64,000 nt of DNA from Robertkochia solimangrovi (GTDB taxonomy: Bacteria > Bacteroidota > Bacteroidia > Flavobacteriales > Flavobacteriaceae), in NCBI RefSeq assembly GCF_007279655.1, contig NZ_QKWN01000004.1, positions 62,001 to 126,000 of the forward strand. The letters run 5' to 3'. The stretch's first letter is position 1; each line of letters opens with the position of its first letter. A model generated the notes under the pieces. It did no database searches. It was not told where the DNA came from and saw only the letters and a program-made list of their open reading frames with translations. A program made the position numbers and the translations under genes. This document shows positions 36,215 through 45,186 of this stretch, one piece after another.

Positions 36215-37864
36215 ATGAGAAAGTATCTATCTAACGCATGTATGCTGTGTTTAGCCGTTTTAGCTGGCTTCACCAGTTGTAAAAATTCGGGCGGTTCTAA
36301 GAACGTTTCCAGAGCAACCGGTTGGCAGATAAATTCCAAAGACGGAGGATTTCAGTACAACACCAATTTTAAGGAACAGGAAACTGCTCCCGGGTTGGTA
36401 TTTCTTGAAGGAGGTACCTTTATCCGTGGAAAAGTCCAGGACGATGTGATGCACGATTGGAACAACACTCCAACGCAACAGCATGTGCAATCTTTCTACA
36501 TGGACGAAACAGAGGTTACCAACAAAATGTACATGGAATACCTGGATTATCTGAAAAGTGTTTACCCACCGGACAATCCTGCCTACAAGAACATTTATAA
36601 CGGCGCCTTGCCTGACACTCTTGTATGGAGAAACCGACTTGGATATAACGAAGTAATGACCAACAACTACCTTCGTCACCCTGCTTACGCAGAGTATCCG
36701 GTAGTAGGAGTTAACTGGGTACAGGCTACTCAGTTCTCAGAATGGAGAACCGACCGTGTAAACGAACTTATCCTCGAGCGCGAAGGTTTTCTGGCCAAAA
36801 ATTCCAAGTATTCTGTAACCAATGGAGAAGTTCAAGGCGCATTCAGCACTGAAACCTACCTGAACAGCCCTTCAAACATCTACAACGGACAAATCGATTC
36901 ACTTCAGGGTAATATGAAGCGTGACTCCACCAACGTTTTTGCTAAACGTTCAAGCGGTGTTCTTATGCCTTCTTACAGACTACCTACTGAAACTGAATGG
37001 GAATATGCTGCGGAAGCCCTTAACGGGACTCGTGAATTCAACAACTACAGAGGTAGAAAGAAATATCCATGGGACGGACAATATACCCGCTCAGGTAAAA
37101 GGAGAACCAGAGGTGATCAACTCGCCAACTTCAAGCAAGGTAAAGGTGACTACGGCGGAATTGCCGGATGGTCTGATGACAGTGCTGATATCACTGCCCA
37201 GGTAAGATCTTACCCACCTAATGACTGGGGACTTTACGACATGGCAGGAAACGTTGCTGAATGGGTTGCTGACGTATATCGTCCGATCGTCGATGACGAG
37301 GCGAACGACTTCAACTACTACCGTGGTAACGTTTATATGAAAACAGCTATCGATTCCCTTGGAAAAGTTCAGATCGTTGGAGAGAACTCCATCCGATACG
37401 ACACCCTTCCTAACGGTAAGATTGTAGCACGTGATCTTCCGGGAGAAATTGCAATGGTTCCCGTAGACAATAATGACACCTATTTAAGAACCAACTTCAA
37501 CACCAGTGATAACAGAAACTATCGCGATGGTGACCCGGGATCAACAAGATATTTCGATATGTTCAATCCTGAGGAAGGTGAAGATCCAGGAAAGAGAATG
37601 TATGATGCTCCGCAACATAAGATCGAAAGAGACTCTTCCGGAAACCTTATCAAGTCTTATGACAAATCTGACACCAGAACTACACTTATCAATGACGAAG
37701 TACGTGTATACAAAGGAGGTTCCTGGAAAGACAGAGCTTACTGGCTTGATCCGGCTCAAAGGAGATACCTCCCACAATACATGGCAACCGATTACATCGG
37801 ATTCAGATGTGCCATGTCACGTGTAGGTTCTAAAGCCAAAGAAAAAAAGACTCCAAGAGACTAA
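36215..37864 (+). CDS. gldJ: gliding motility lipoprotein GldJ
   Basis: The 549-aa lipoprotein has the signal MRKYLSNACMLCLAVLAGFTSC with Cys22 as lipid anchor, followed by an FGE-sulfatase-like domain. Segments such as MDETEVTNKMYMEYL, YRLPTETEWEYAAEAL, YDMAGNVAEWVADVYRP and VYKGGSWKDRAYWLDPAQRRYL are typical. GldJ is required for gliding and for stability of the GldK/GldN part of the type IX secretion machinery. Catalytic Cys residues of true formylglycine-generating enzymes are not evident, as expected for GldJ. It is monocistronic, with a promoter upstream and a strong terminator after it. Confidence 0.96.
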   Translation: MRKYLSNACMLCLAVLAGFTSCKNSGGSKNVSRATGWQINSKDGGFQYNTNFKEQETAPGLVFLEGGTFIRGKVQDDVMHDWNNTPTQQHVQSFYMDETEVTNKMYMEYLDYLKSVYPPDNPAYKNIYNGALPDTLVWRNRLGYNEVMTNNYLRHPAYAEYPVVGVNWVQATQFSEWRTDRVNELILEREGFLAKNSKYSVTNGEVQGAFSTETYLNSPSNIYNGQIDSLQGNMKRDSTNVFAKRSSGVLMPSYRLPTETEWEYAAEALNGTREFNNYRGRKKYPWDGQYTRSGKRRTRGDQLANFKQGKGDYGGIAGWSDDSADITAQVRSYPPNDWGLYDMAGNVAEWVADVYRPIVDDEANDFNYYRGNVYMKTAIDSLGKVQIVGENSIRYDTLPNGKIVARDLPGEIAMVPVDNNDTYLRTNFNTSDNRNYRDGDPGSTRYFDMFNPEEGEDPGKRMYDAPQHKIERDSSGNLIKSYDKSDTRTTLINDEVRVYKGGSWKDRAYWLDPAQRRYLPQYMATDYIGFRCAMSRVGSKAKEKKTPRD

Positions 37865-37886
37865 ATAATTAAGATATAATTATACG

Positions 37887-37916
37887 AAAGCCCTGATTTA
37901 CATCAGGGCTTTTTTT
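37887..37916 (+). terminator. rho-independent terminator after gldJ
   Basis: AAAGCCCTGAT and ATCAGGGCTTT form an 11-bp perfect stem with loop TTAC, followed by a T run, 23 bp past the gldJ stop. Confidence 0.9.
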
Positions 37917-37929
37917 ATACATTTAATCC

Positions 37930-39210
37930 ATGAATACGATTGAACTACATAAGCTTTTTCTGGAATCTGACGGAGTTTGCACAGATAGCCGGAAAGTTGG
38001 AAAAAACACATTGTTCTTCGCCCTTAAAGGAGAAAACTTCAACGGAAACGAATATGCGGAAGAAGCGCTTAAACAAGGAGCCTGCTATGCGGTAACCGAC
38101 GAAGACACCGGGGTGTCTGATGAAAGAATACTCAGCGTTGAAAATGTACTCCACAGCCTGCAATATCTGGCCGCACATCATAGAAAATATCTGAACATAC
38201 CCGTCATATCCTTAACCGGAAGCAATGGAAAGACAACCACTAAAGAGCTGATCAATGCTGTTCTAAAAACAAAATACAGAACAGTAGCCACTAAAGGTAA
38301 CCTGAATAACCATATAGGCGTCCCTCTCACCTTACTGAGCATGGATTATGACACCGAAATAGCTATTGTTGAAATGGGGGCCAACCACCTCGAAGAGATC
38401 GCCAGACTTTGCAAGATCGCCCAACCTGATTATGGTTGTATCACAAACTTCGGAAAAGCGCATCTCGAAGGCTTTGGTGGCGTTGAAGGAGTGATAAAAG
38501 GTAAAAGCGAACTTTATGACTACCTTAAAAATAACAACAAGGTTATCTTTTATAATTCAGAAGACAGCATACAGGTTGAGAAGACCGGGGACTACCCGCA
38601 TAAATTCGGATTTGGCGATAACGGACCGGATGTTTCAGTTACACTTAATGGTGCTGATCCATTCGTCAATGTCTCCTTTCAGGGAAATAACATCAAATCT
38701 CAAATGATCGGAGCCTATAACTACAATAACATAGGGCTGGCAATTTGTATCGGGAAATATTTCAAGGTAGCAGACGAAAATATAATCAAGGCCATTGAAG
38801 GCTACATCCCGGACAATAACCGATCTCAGATCATTAAAAAGGGAGAACTCACCATTATTCTCGATGCATATAACGCAAATCCAAGCAGTATGAAAGCTGC
38901 GCTGGAGAACCTTTCTAAACAACCTCAAAAACCCGTAACAGCCATCATAGGTGATATGTTCGAACTTGGAAGCGAAGCAGCAACCGAACATCAAGCTATC
39001 GCCGACCTGTGCAGAGATCTGCATTTTGATGAGGTAACCCTGGTTGGTGAGAATTTCTTCAAAACCCAAACTGAACTTTCAAAATTTCCAAATTTCAAAA
39101 CTTTGGAAGAAGCTATAAAAAATAACGATCTATCCCTACCCGTTAACGGAACATTACTGATTAAAGGATCGAGAGGAATGGCCTTGGAGCGGGTACTGGA
39201 ATTCTTTTAG
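37930..39210 (+). CDS. murF: UDP-N-acetylmuramoyl-tripeptide--D-alanyl-D-alanine ligase
   Basis: The 426-aa Mur ligase adds D-Ala-D-Ala to UDP-MurNAc-tripeptide in the cytosol, the last soluble step of peptidoglycan precursor synthesis. The N-terminal domain shows DSRKVGKNTLFFALKGENFNGNEYA, the P-loop is LTGSNGKTTTKELI, the centre shows EMGANHLEEIARL, and the C-terminal domain shows LDAYNANPSSMKAALENL and GDMFELG. Length is slightly short but complete. The gene follows gldJ, separated by its terminator; this gldJ-murF order is common in flavobacteria. Confidence 0.96.
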   Translation: MNTIELHKLFLESDGVCTDSRKVGKNTLFFALKGENFNGNEYAEEALKQGACYAVTDEDTGVSDERILSVENVLHSLQYLAAHHRKYLNIPVISLTGSNGKTTTKELINAVLKTKYRTVATKGNLNNHIGVPLTLLSMDYDTEIAIVEMGANHLEEIARLCKIAQPDYGCITNFGKAHLEGFGGVEGVIKGKSELYDYLKNNNKVIFYNSEDSIQVEKTGDYPHKFGFGDNGPDVSVTLNGADPFVNVSFQGNNIKSQMIGAYNYNNIGLAICIGKYFKVADENIIKAIEGYIPDNNRSQIIKKGELTIILDAYNANPSSMKAALENLSKQPQKPVTAIIGDMFELGSEAATEHQAIADLCRDLHFDEVTLVGENFFKTQTELSKFPNFKTLEEAIKNNDLSLPVNGTLLIKGSRGMALERVLEFF

Positions 39211-39523
39211 AAATTCATTACTGCATGGTTAAAATTTCCGACCTTCTGATATACTGAAAACCAACTTACTAAGGGTCGTGAATTAAGGATTAAGGAGAAT
39301 AGTTAACTCTAATTTTTAAAGGTTCAAATCTTCTAATTCTACATTCTTAATTCTTTTTAATTCTTAACTCTGCTTATTCAACCCAATATCGTTAGGGCAT
39401 TTCGTTAACATATCACTGATCTTTATTACAGAAAACAAAAAAGCCGGTCTGAATTCAGACCGGCTTTTTACTAGCTTCGAATAATCAAATTAATATATAT
39501 AGTCAAAGAACATATATACTCTT
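39211..39523. repeat. intergenic region between convergent murF and susD-like genes with AT-rich inverted repeat
   Basis: There is no gene here. GAATTAAGGATTAAGGAGAA (from 39280) and the stretch at 39343-39370 (TTCTTAATTCTTTTTAATTC core) are imperfect inverted repeats about 40 bp apart. A perfect bidirectional terminator lies at 39438-39469. Confidence 0.5.
39438..39469. terminator. bidirectional terminator between murF and susD-like gene
   Basis: AAAAAGCCGGTCTG and CAGACCGGCTTTTT form a perfect 14-bp stem with loop AATT; A and T runs on each side make it work on both strands for the two convergent genes. Confidence 0.9.
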
Positions 39524-41044
39524 TTATTCAACGTCCCACCAGATTCTTGAAGTGTTTCTGTCTTCAGCAGGAAGTAGATTACCTACTGCACTACTCCAGT
39601 TTCCGTTATTAACACTTTGCTCCTGGTTAGGATAGATATAACGTGTTGGGATCGGACCCGCATTTAAAGGATTTGGTGATGGTGTAAGTAATGGGAATCC
39701 AGTTCTTCTGAATTCAGACCATGCATCAAAACCTTGAGAAAATAATGCTGCCCATTTCTCTTCTCCGATTACTTGTTCAATACCAACATTACCTGCATCA
39801 GAAAGTCTGGCTGCCGCAAAAGCTGCTGCATCACCGGTAATATCAACCGGAGTAAGCCCCTGACTCTGAACATAGTTACTGCTTAAGTAATTCAGACTTC
39901 CCCAATATGTGGAGATAGACTCATAGGAATTAAGGATACCCTGCTCCAACATAGCTTCTGCATCTTCACTGGTCCATCCTTTAGCCGCAGCCTCAGCACG
40001 GTTAAGATAAACATAAGAAGAAGTCAACCATGGGAATGGAGATTCAGGAGCAGTTAAATAAAGAGAAATCTTTACACTACTTCCAATTCCAGTATAATCT
40101 GCAAGACCATAAGGAAGACCAGTACCATCAGGCTCATTAGAGAAAATATCAATTCTGCTATCTCTTGCAGTATTTGAATAATCATCTCCAACGCCTTGTA
40201 AAGAATTGGTCAAATAATCTGAAAGGTTATAATCAGCAGGACGGAAAGATGTCCAAGGATTAACCAATGTAGAAACATTTACAGGAAAATACCAAGCTTC
40301 CTCTTCTACCGCTTCAATAACACCATTTGCATCTGAAAGAGCTTCATTGAAAGTTGACATTGCAAGACTTTCGTTAGCATCAGACATTTGCATTGCTACA
40401 GAAAGCAACAATGAATTTGCAAATTTCTTCCAGCTGGCAACATCACCTCCATAGATAATGTCTCCTGTAGGACCTGCTTCATTAACATCCATCATATCTC
40501 TTGCTTCCTGTAATTCAGTTACGAAGTCTGCATAGATCTCTGATTGAGCTGTATAGGCAGGTGATTGAATTTCAAGACCCGCTAAAGCTTCCGTATAAGG
40601 GATATCACCATAAGAATCTGTCAATCTCTTAAAGATCAACACTTTCATAATTCTGGCAATTCCCATCTGGTTATTGATCGAACCATTATCAGTATAAGCT
40701 GGCATGGTATTGCTAAGTTCATCCTGAGAAATTTCAATAATATCCTGAAGGTTAATCAGTGTTTGTACATAAAGACCTTGCCAATCAACTGCAGATTCAG
40801 CATATCGTGATGGATCTGAATAACTAGGCTGCGATCGGTACTGTACATATAAGTTTGGATTACCAAGCCAAGGTCGGCCTCCAACCGTAACAAATCTTCG
40901 CTGCGCAGCAGTAAGAAGTGCCCCGGTATTTAGTTCTGAAGGTCCATTGTGATTATCATTCGTCTCACCAAAATCTACGGTCTCACAAGAAATTAGCGAC
41001 ATGATCACTACGGACATCATTAATAATATTCTATACTTTTTCAT
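39524..41044 (-). CDS. SusD/RagB-like nutrient-binding outer membrane lipoprotein
   Basis: The 506-aa lipoprotein has the signal MKKYRILLMMSVVIMSLISC with Cys20 lipidated. The frame also allows ATG 41056, which overlaps the SusC stop, but 41044 gives a cleaner signal. It belongs to the SusD-like_2 type (start NGPSELNTGALLTAAQRRFVTV, helical TPR-like repeats, end GPIPTRYIYPNQEQSVNNGNW). It forms the lid over its SusC partner on the cell surface. The ligand is unknown: no CAZyme, peptidase or sulfatase is adjacent. Regulation probably comes from the AraC-type gene upstream of susC. Confidence 0.92.
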   Translation of the reverse strand: MKKYRILLMMSVVIMSLISCETVDFGETNDNHNGPSELNTGALLTAAQRRFVTVGGRPWLGNPNLYVQYRSQPSYSDPSRYAESAVDWQGLYVQTLINLQDIIEISQDELSNTMPAYTDNGSINNQMGIARIMKVLIFKRLTDSYGDIPYTEALAGLEIQSPAYTAQSEIYADFVTELQEARDMMDVNEAGPTGDIIYGGDVASWKKFANSLLLSVAMQMSDANESLAMSTFNEALSDANGVIEAVEEEAWYFPVNVSTLVNPWTSFRPADYNLSDYLTNSLQGVGDDYSNTARDSRIDIFSNEPDGTGLPYGLADYTGIGSSVKISLYLTAPESPFPWLTSSYVYLNRAEAAAKGWTSEDAEAMLEQGILNSYESISTYWGSLNYLSSNYVQSQGLTPVDITGDAAAFAAARLSDAGNVGIEQVIGEEKWAALFSQGFDAWSEFRRTGFPLLTPSPNPLNAGPIPTRYIYPNQEQSVNNGNWSSAVGNLLPAEDRNTSRIWWDVE

Positions 41045-41055
41045 TCTTGTCGTCA

Positions 41056-44000
41056 TTAAAATGTTAGTTTAAGATTCATACCAAAACTTCTTGTACTAGG
41101 TAGCTGAGCGTTTTCACCATAAACCTGTGACATTTCAGATGGATCCCAGTTATGTACGTTATCATCAGCAACTGAGATAAGCCATAGGTTACGAGCGATG
41201 AAACTAATACTAGCAGACTGGAAGAAGTCATTTACCATTGAACCTGGCAACGTATAAGTTAAGCTCACATCACGTAATTTGATATAATCTGCATTGTGAA
41301 TGAAAGGCTCCGCGATTGAATTCGATTGGAACTGACCGAAGTAATCAACTGCTTCAACGTAAGTATCAACAGGAGTTCCATCAGGAGACACACCTACAAC
41401 ATTCACACCACCTCCGTCAGCAACAGCATCACGGATATTATTTCCATTATTATTAATTGTAGCAGTTTCAGCAGTCAGACCTGAATATCCACCCCACATT
41501 TCAGAAAGTGAGAAGAATTTACCTCCTTTTTGATAATCAAGTGCAGCCATTAAACTCCAGTTCTTGTATCTGAAAGTATTTACAAAACCACCAGTAAAAT
41601 CAGGAAGTACAGATCCGAAATACTGATCATCAACATAATCATAAGATCCATCAGCACGTACGATTGGGTTACCTGCATCATCTTTAGCAATTCCTCTACC
41701 TCTCAACTGACCCCACTCTTCACCTGGACGGTGTACAAAATTAACGAAAGCCCAGTCATCAGCACCTCCCGATGAAAGTCCGTCGATCGAATTAAGATCT
41801 CCAGGAAGACTGATAACCTCTGATTTATTCGTAGACCAGTTAGCTACAAGATTCCAGTTAAATCCGTCAGGATTTCTGAAAATATCAACATCTAAAGCAA
41901 GTTCGATACCTTTTCTGTTAGACTCACCAGCATTTGTCAAATAATCAGCATAACCTGTTCCGGTAGAAATAGTGATCGGGATAATCTCCCCTTCACGAGT
42001 CTCATTATAATAAGTCGCATTCAATCCAATTCTGTTCTGGAAGAATTTAAGATCTAAACCAATTTCGTAAGATGAGTTCAATGCAGGTGAAATATTTGGA
42101 TCGATCAATTGACTTCTGTCATATTGAAGCACTTTTCCATTATAAAGGTCATCTCCTAAAGGATAAACCTGATTCAAAGCTAACGCTCCCACATCATTAC
42201 CTACCTGAGCCCATCCTCCGCGAAGCTTACCAAAGCTAAGGATATCGCTATCGATCAATTCTGAGAAAATGAACGACCCACCGATAGAAGGATACGTGTA
42301 ACCATTGTTATCAGATGGAAGTGCAGAACTCCAGTCTTTTCTCAAGGATGCATCCAGATATAGCATATCCATATACCCTAAGGAGATATTACCATAAAGG
42401 CTGTTTACCTGCTTCTTATACTCATAAGTCTGAGCAGTCAACAATTCTCTTGAGTTAGAATATACAAACACATCTGGAAGAATAAGTCCTCCACTATCTG
42501 AGTTACCACTATCCATATCATTTATAAAACGGTAGTAGTTATTCTTTCTAATGGTTCCCCCGAACATAGCTGATACGTCGAAATTACCAAAATCATTATC
42601 ATACTTAACGAATCCGTTATAATTATCCTCAGTATCTACATCATATCTTCTTCCGAAAGAATTTACCCACTCATTATAAAGAGATGGTGCTGCAGAATAT
42701 TGGATCATATAAGGAACTTCCCAATATCTCTTATATCGCTCATCATTTCTTGAAACCATAACAGTTGCTTCGAAATGATCAAGGAATTTATAGGTAGCGT
42801 GAATATTACCGATCAGGGAAGTAGTTTTTTGCTCATTCTTGTATTGATCCAACCAATCGAACGGATTAAACCAGAAAGCTGCTTTTTTGAAACCTTCTTC
42901 TCCGATATCTTCACCAGCTGCCATAGCATCAAGTCCCCAGTTATTCCATGAAGCCAAATAGCCTTCAGGAGTTGTAAGACCTTTTAATTCTCTTAATTTA
43001 TTAACATCGATGTTACGACCGAACCAAGAGTTAAATGAACCTGTAGTCTGGTTGCTATATCCATCATCAAAATCACCATTGATCGTACCTTCAGAATAGT
43101 TCGCAGTAACACCAACTGTGAAGTTATCATTCAAATCAAAGTCAAAACTTGTGTTGATGAAATTCTTAGTCAATTTTGACTCTGGAATAATACCTTCCTG
43201 ATTAAGATTGGTGTATGATAATCTCGCAGTAAAGTTTTCACCACCACCCGATAGGGTTACGATGTTTTTAAAGGTAGTACCTGTGTTATAGAAGTCTCTG
43301 ATGTTATCAGGATGCGCTTCCCAGGTATCTGTTTGTCCAAAGTAAGGACTGTCCGGATAATATGCATACCATGGCACATAAGGCTGTCCGTCAAAAGCTG
43401 GCCCCCAGCTTTCATCAGCATAAACATTTCCATTGAAATAACGCTGACCATCAAAAACTCTCATGTACTCTGGGTAAGGACCTCCGGAAATACCAAATAC
43501 AGCGAAGTTATATCCTCCATCGAAATCAAAAGTTCCGAATTCGGCATCTCCACCATAACCTTGTCCATAAAGGTTTTGGTACTTCATCATGTTCCCCACT
43601 TTGTCAAAGGAAAGAGAACTGGTAACTTCTACTCCAATTCTGTCTGTTTGCTTTCCTCTTTTAGTAGTGATCTGAACAACCCCGGCATCAGCACGTTGTC
43701 CATAAAGTGCAGTTGCATTTGGACCTTTTAAAACGTTGATCGTTTCAACGTTACTCATATCCACTGCATTCGGATCGGTTGTTGGAATTCCATCGATAAC
43801 ATATAATGGATCACCATCACCTGTTAAAGAAATTCCACCACGAATACGAATTTTACCAGACTGTCCTAGTTTAGAACCTGCCTGACCATTGATCTGAACA
43901 CCCGCAACTTTACCTGCAAGTGCACCCTTAACGTCAGTAGTCTCGGTAATATTCAGTTGTTCTGAAGAAACCGGTTGAGAAGAATACGCAAGCGTCTTCT

Positions 44001-44340
44001 CTTCTCTTTTAATACCCAGTGCTGTTACTACAACACCTTCCAGCTCTTCAGCAGCATACATTAATTGTACACTGATTGACTGAGCAGCTCCTACTGTTTT
44101 CTCCTGAGGTGTCATACCTATATAGGAGAACAACAGGATTTCTCCTTCTGACGCAACTATTGTATAGTTACCGTCAAAATCAGTTTGGGTACCATTGGCT
44201 GTACCCTTAACCACAACATTTGCTCCTGGCAACGGAAGTCCGTCCTGGTCGGTGACCGTACCAGTAATGGTCTTCTCCTGTGCCATCATTGCAAATGAAA
44301 CCAGAAATACTTGTAAAAATAAGTAAAACCTAATTTTCAT
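41056..44340 (-). CDS. SusC/RagA family TonB-linked outer membrane protein
   Basis: The 1094-aa protein has a signal peptide (MKIRFYLFLQVFLVSFAMMAQ), a carboxypeptidase-like beta domain (ITGTVTDQDGLPLPGANVVVKGTANGTQTDFDGNYTI), a TonB-dependent plug (LEGVVVTALGIKREEKTLAYS, then GVQINGQAGSKLGQSGKIRIRGG and GPNATALYGQRADAGVVQITTKRG) and a 22-strand barrel ending NLKLTF. It imports an oligomer or peptide across the outer membrane using TonB energy together with the SusD-like lipoprotein. The leader contains a possible promoter, a direct repeat and a stem-forming inverted repeat. Substrate cannot be deduced. Confidence 0.96.
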   Translation of the reverse strand: MKIRFYLFLQVFLVSFAMMAQEKTITGTVTDQDGLPLPGANVVVKGTANGTQTDFDGNYTIVASEGEILLFSYIGMTPQEKTVGAAQSISVQLMYAAEELEGVVVTALGIKREEKTLAYSSQPVSSEQLNITETTDVKGALAGKVAGVQINGQAGSKLGQSGKIRIRGGISLTGDGDPLYVIDGIPTTDPNAVDMSNVETINVLKGPNATALYGQRADAGVVQITTKRGKQTDRIGVEVTSSLSFDKVGNMMKYQNLYGQGYGGDAEFGTFDFDGGYNFAVFGISGGPYPEYMRVFDGQRYFNGNVYADESWGPAFDGQPYVPWYAYYPDSPYFGQTDTWEAHPDNIRDFYNTGTTFKNIVTLSGGGENFTARLSYTNLNQEGIIPESKLTKNFINTSFDFDLNDNFTVGVTANYSEGTINGDFDDGYSNQTTGSFNSWFGRNIDVNKLRELKGLTTPEGYLASWNNWGLDAMAAGEDIGEEGFKKAAFWFNPFDWLDQYKNEQKTTSLIGNIHATYKFLDHFEATVMVSRNDERYKRYWEVPYMIQYSAAPSLYNEWVNSFGRRYDVDTEDNYNGFVKYDNDFGNFDVSAMFGGTIRKNNYYRFINDMDSGNSDSGGLILPDVFVYSNSRELLTAQTYEYKKQVNSLYGNISLGYMDMLYLDASLRKDWSSALPSDNNGYTYPSIGGSFIFSELIDSDILSFGKLRGGWAQVGNDVGALALNQVYPLGDDLYNGKVLQYDRSQLIDPNISPALNSSYEIGLDLKFFQNRIGLNATYYNETREGEIIPITISTGTGYADYLTNAGESNRKGIELALDVDIFRNPDGFNWNLVANWSTNKSEVISLPGDLNSIDGLSSGGADDWAFVNFVHRPGEEWGQLRGRGIAKDDAGNPIVRADGSYDYVDDQYFGSVLPDFTGGFVNTFRYKNWSLMAALDYQKGGKFFSLSEMWGGYSGLTAETATINNNGNNIRDAVADGGGVNVVGVSPDGTPVDTYVEAVDYFGQFQSNSIAEPFIHNADYIKLRDVSLTYTLPGSMVNDFFQSASISFIARNLWLISVADDNVHNWDPSEMSQVYGENAQLPSTRSFGMNLKLTF

Positions 44341-44477
44341 AAATAATTGAAATTTGAGTTAGTATTAATTGTAAAGAAGGACCGGATTTGCTTTTTATTA
44401 TTATGCTAATTCAAATAAAATGACAACGAAGTTTAAAAGGATAAACTCTTCTCCGGTCCTAATTTATCAGCGTCGAA

Positions 44478-44506
44478 TGTAAATAGAACGTTAATAAAAA
44501 AAGCAA
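44478..44506 (-). promoter_or_regulatory. candidate promoter of the orphan susCD operon
   Basis: On the minus strand TTGC (44506-44503), a 17-bp spacer and TATTTACA (44485-44478) approximate the -33/-7 pattern. It predicts a leader of about 130 nt before the susC ATG. Confidence 0.4.
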
Positions 44507-44507
44507 T

Positions 44508-44534
44508 TCCCGACCTAAATTAACGAGTCCCGAC
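44508..44534 (-). promoter_or_regulatory. candidate AraC-type operator upstream of susC
   Basis: GTCGGGA occurs twice on the minus strand (44534-44528 and 44514-44508) with a 20-bp period, immediately upstream of the -33 element. Direct repeats about two helical turns apart next to -33 are typical of AraC-type activator sites. Confidence 0.45.
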
Positions 44535-45186
44535 GCTTGTTTACATTAGATTTTACAGCGTTTCTATGAATTCTTTGAAGAATAACTAACAATATTTCAA
44601 TTATCGTGCATTAATATTACTAAATACCGAATTAAGCAAAATTCGATTATCAGATGTGTAATTTAAGATTTTTTTAACAGTCCAATAATATTTTTAAAAT
44701 TTAACATAAATAAGAATCTTAAATTTATACAGATTTACACCGTAATTAACCCTGAGAAACACAAACATGTACAAACCTTTATTGTATAGACAACTAAGTT
44801 CATAAATTAAAAGCCAAGTCTGTTAATCCAACTAACAAACCCAAGTCGATCACCTAAACAGAGCCAACTATTCAAATGTTACTATTTTCAGAATAAAGCG
44901 CTATAACACGTAGTATGCATACAATTATTTAAAACATCATACCAGCGTTAAAAAAATAAGAATATTAAAAAGTAGAAATTTAAAAACCAGATACTTAGCC
45001 AGGAAGTCCGAGGATCCAACCATTCGAAAACAACCCGTTAATTCAAATAGAAAAATACATTATGATCCAGTATATACAACCAGCATTGAACCATCTGTAA
45101 AATCACCAGAATCCCTATCCAATTGGGTATAAAAATTAAAATATGTATAAATTAGTGAGAGAAGAAAATGACTTTGCACTGTATCG

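Larger units (their letters stand above)
44341..45186. promoter_or_regulatory. 846-bp AT-rich region upstream of susC-like gene
   Basis: No gene is seen. Near susC it contains an inverted repeat (44378-44386 with 44452-44460), a candidate promoter (44478-44506) and a TCCCGAC direct repeat (44508-44534). The remaining roughly 640 bp up to the AraC-type gene hold nothing I can identify. Confidence 0.6.

Noticed and set aside
44587-45186. Hidden small genes or RNA in the long gap between susC and the AraC-type gene
   Set aside because: It is AT-rich with no credible open frame, tRNA-like fold or strong hairpin that I could identify by eye.
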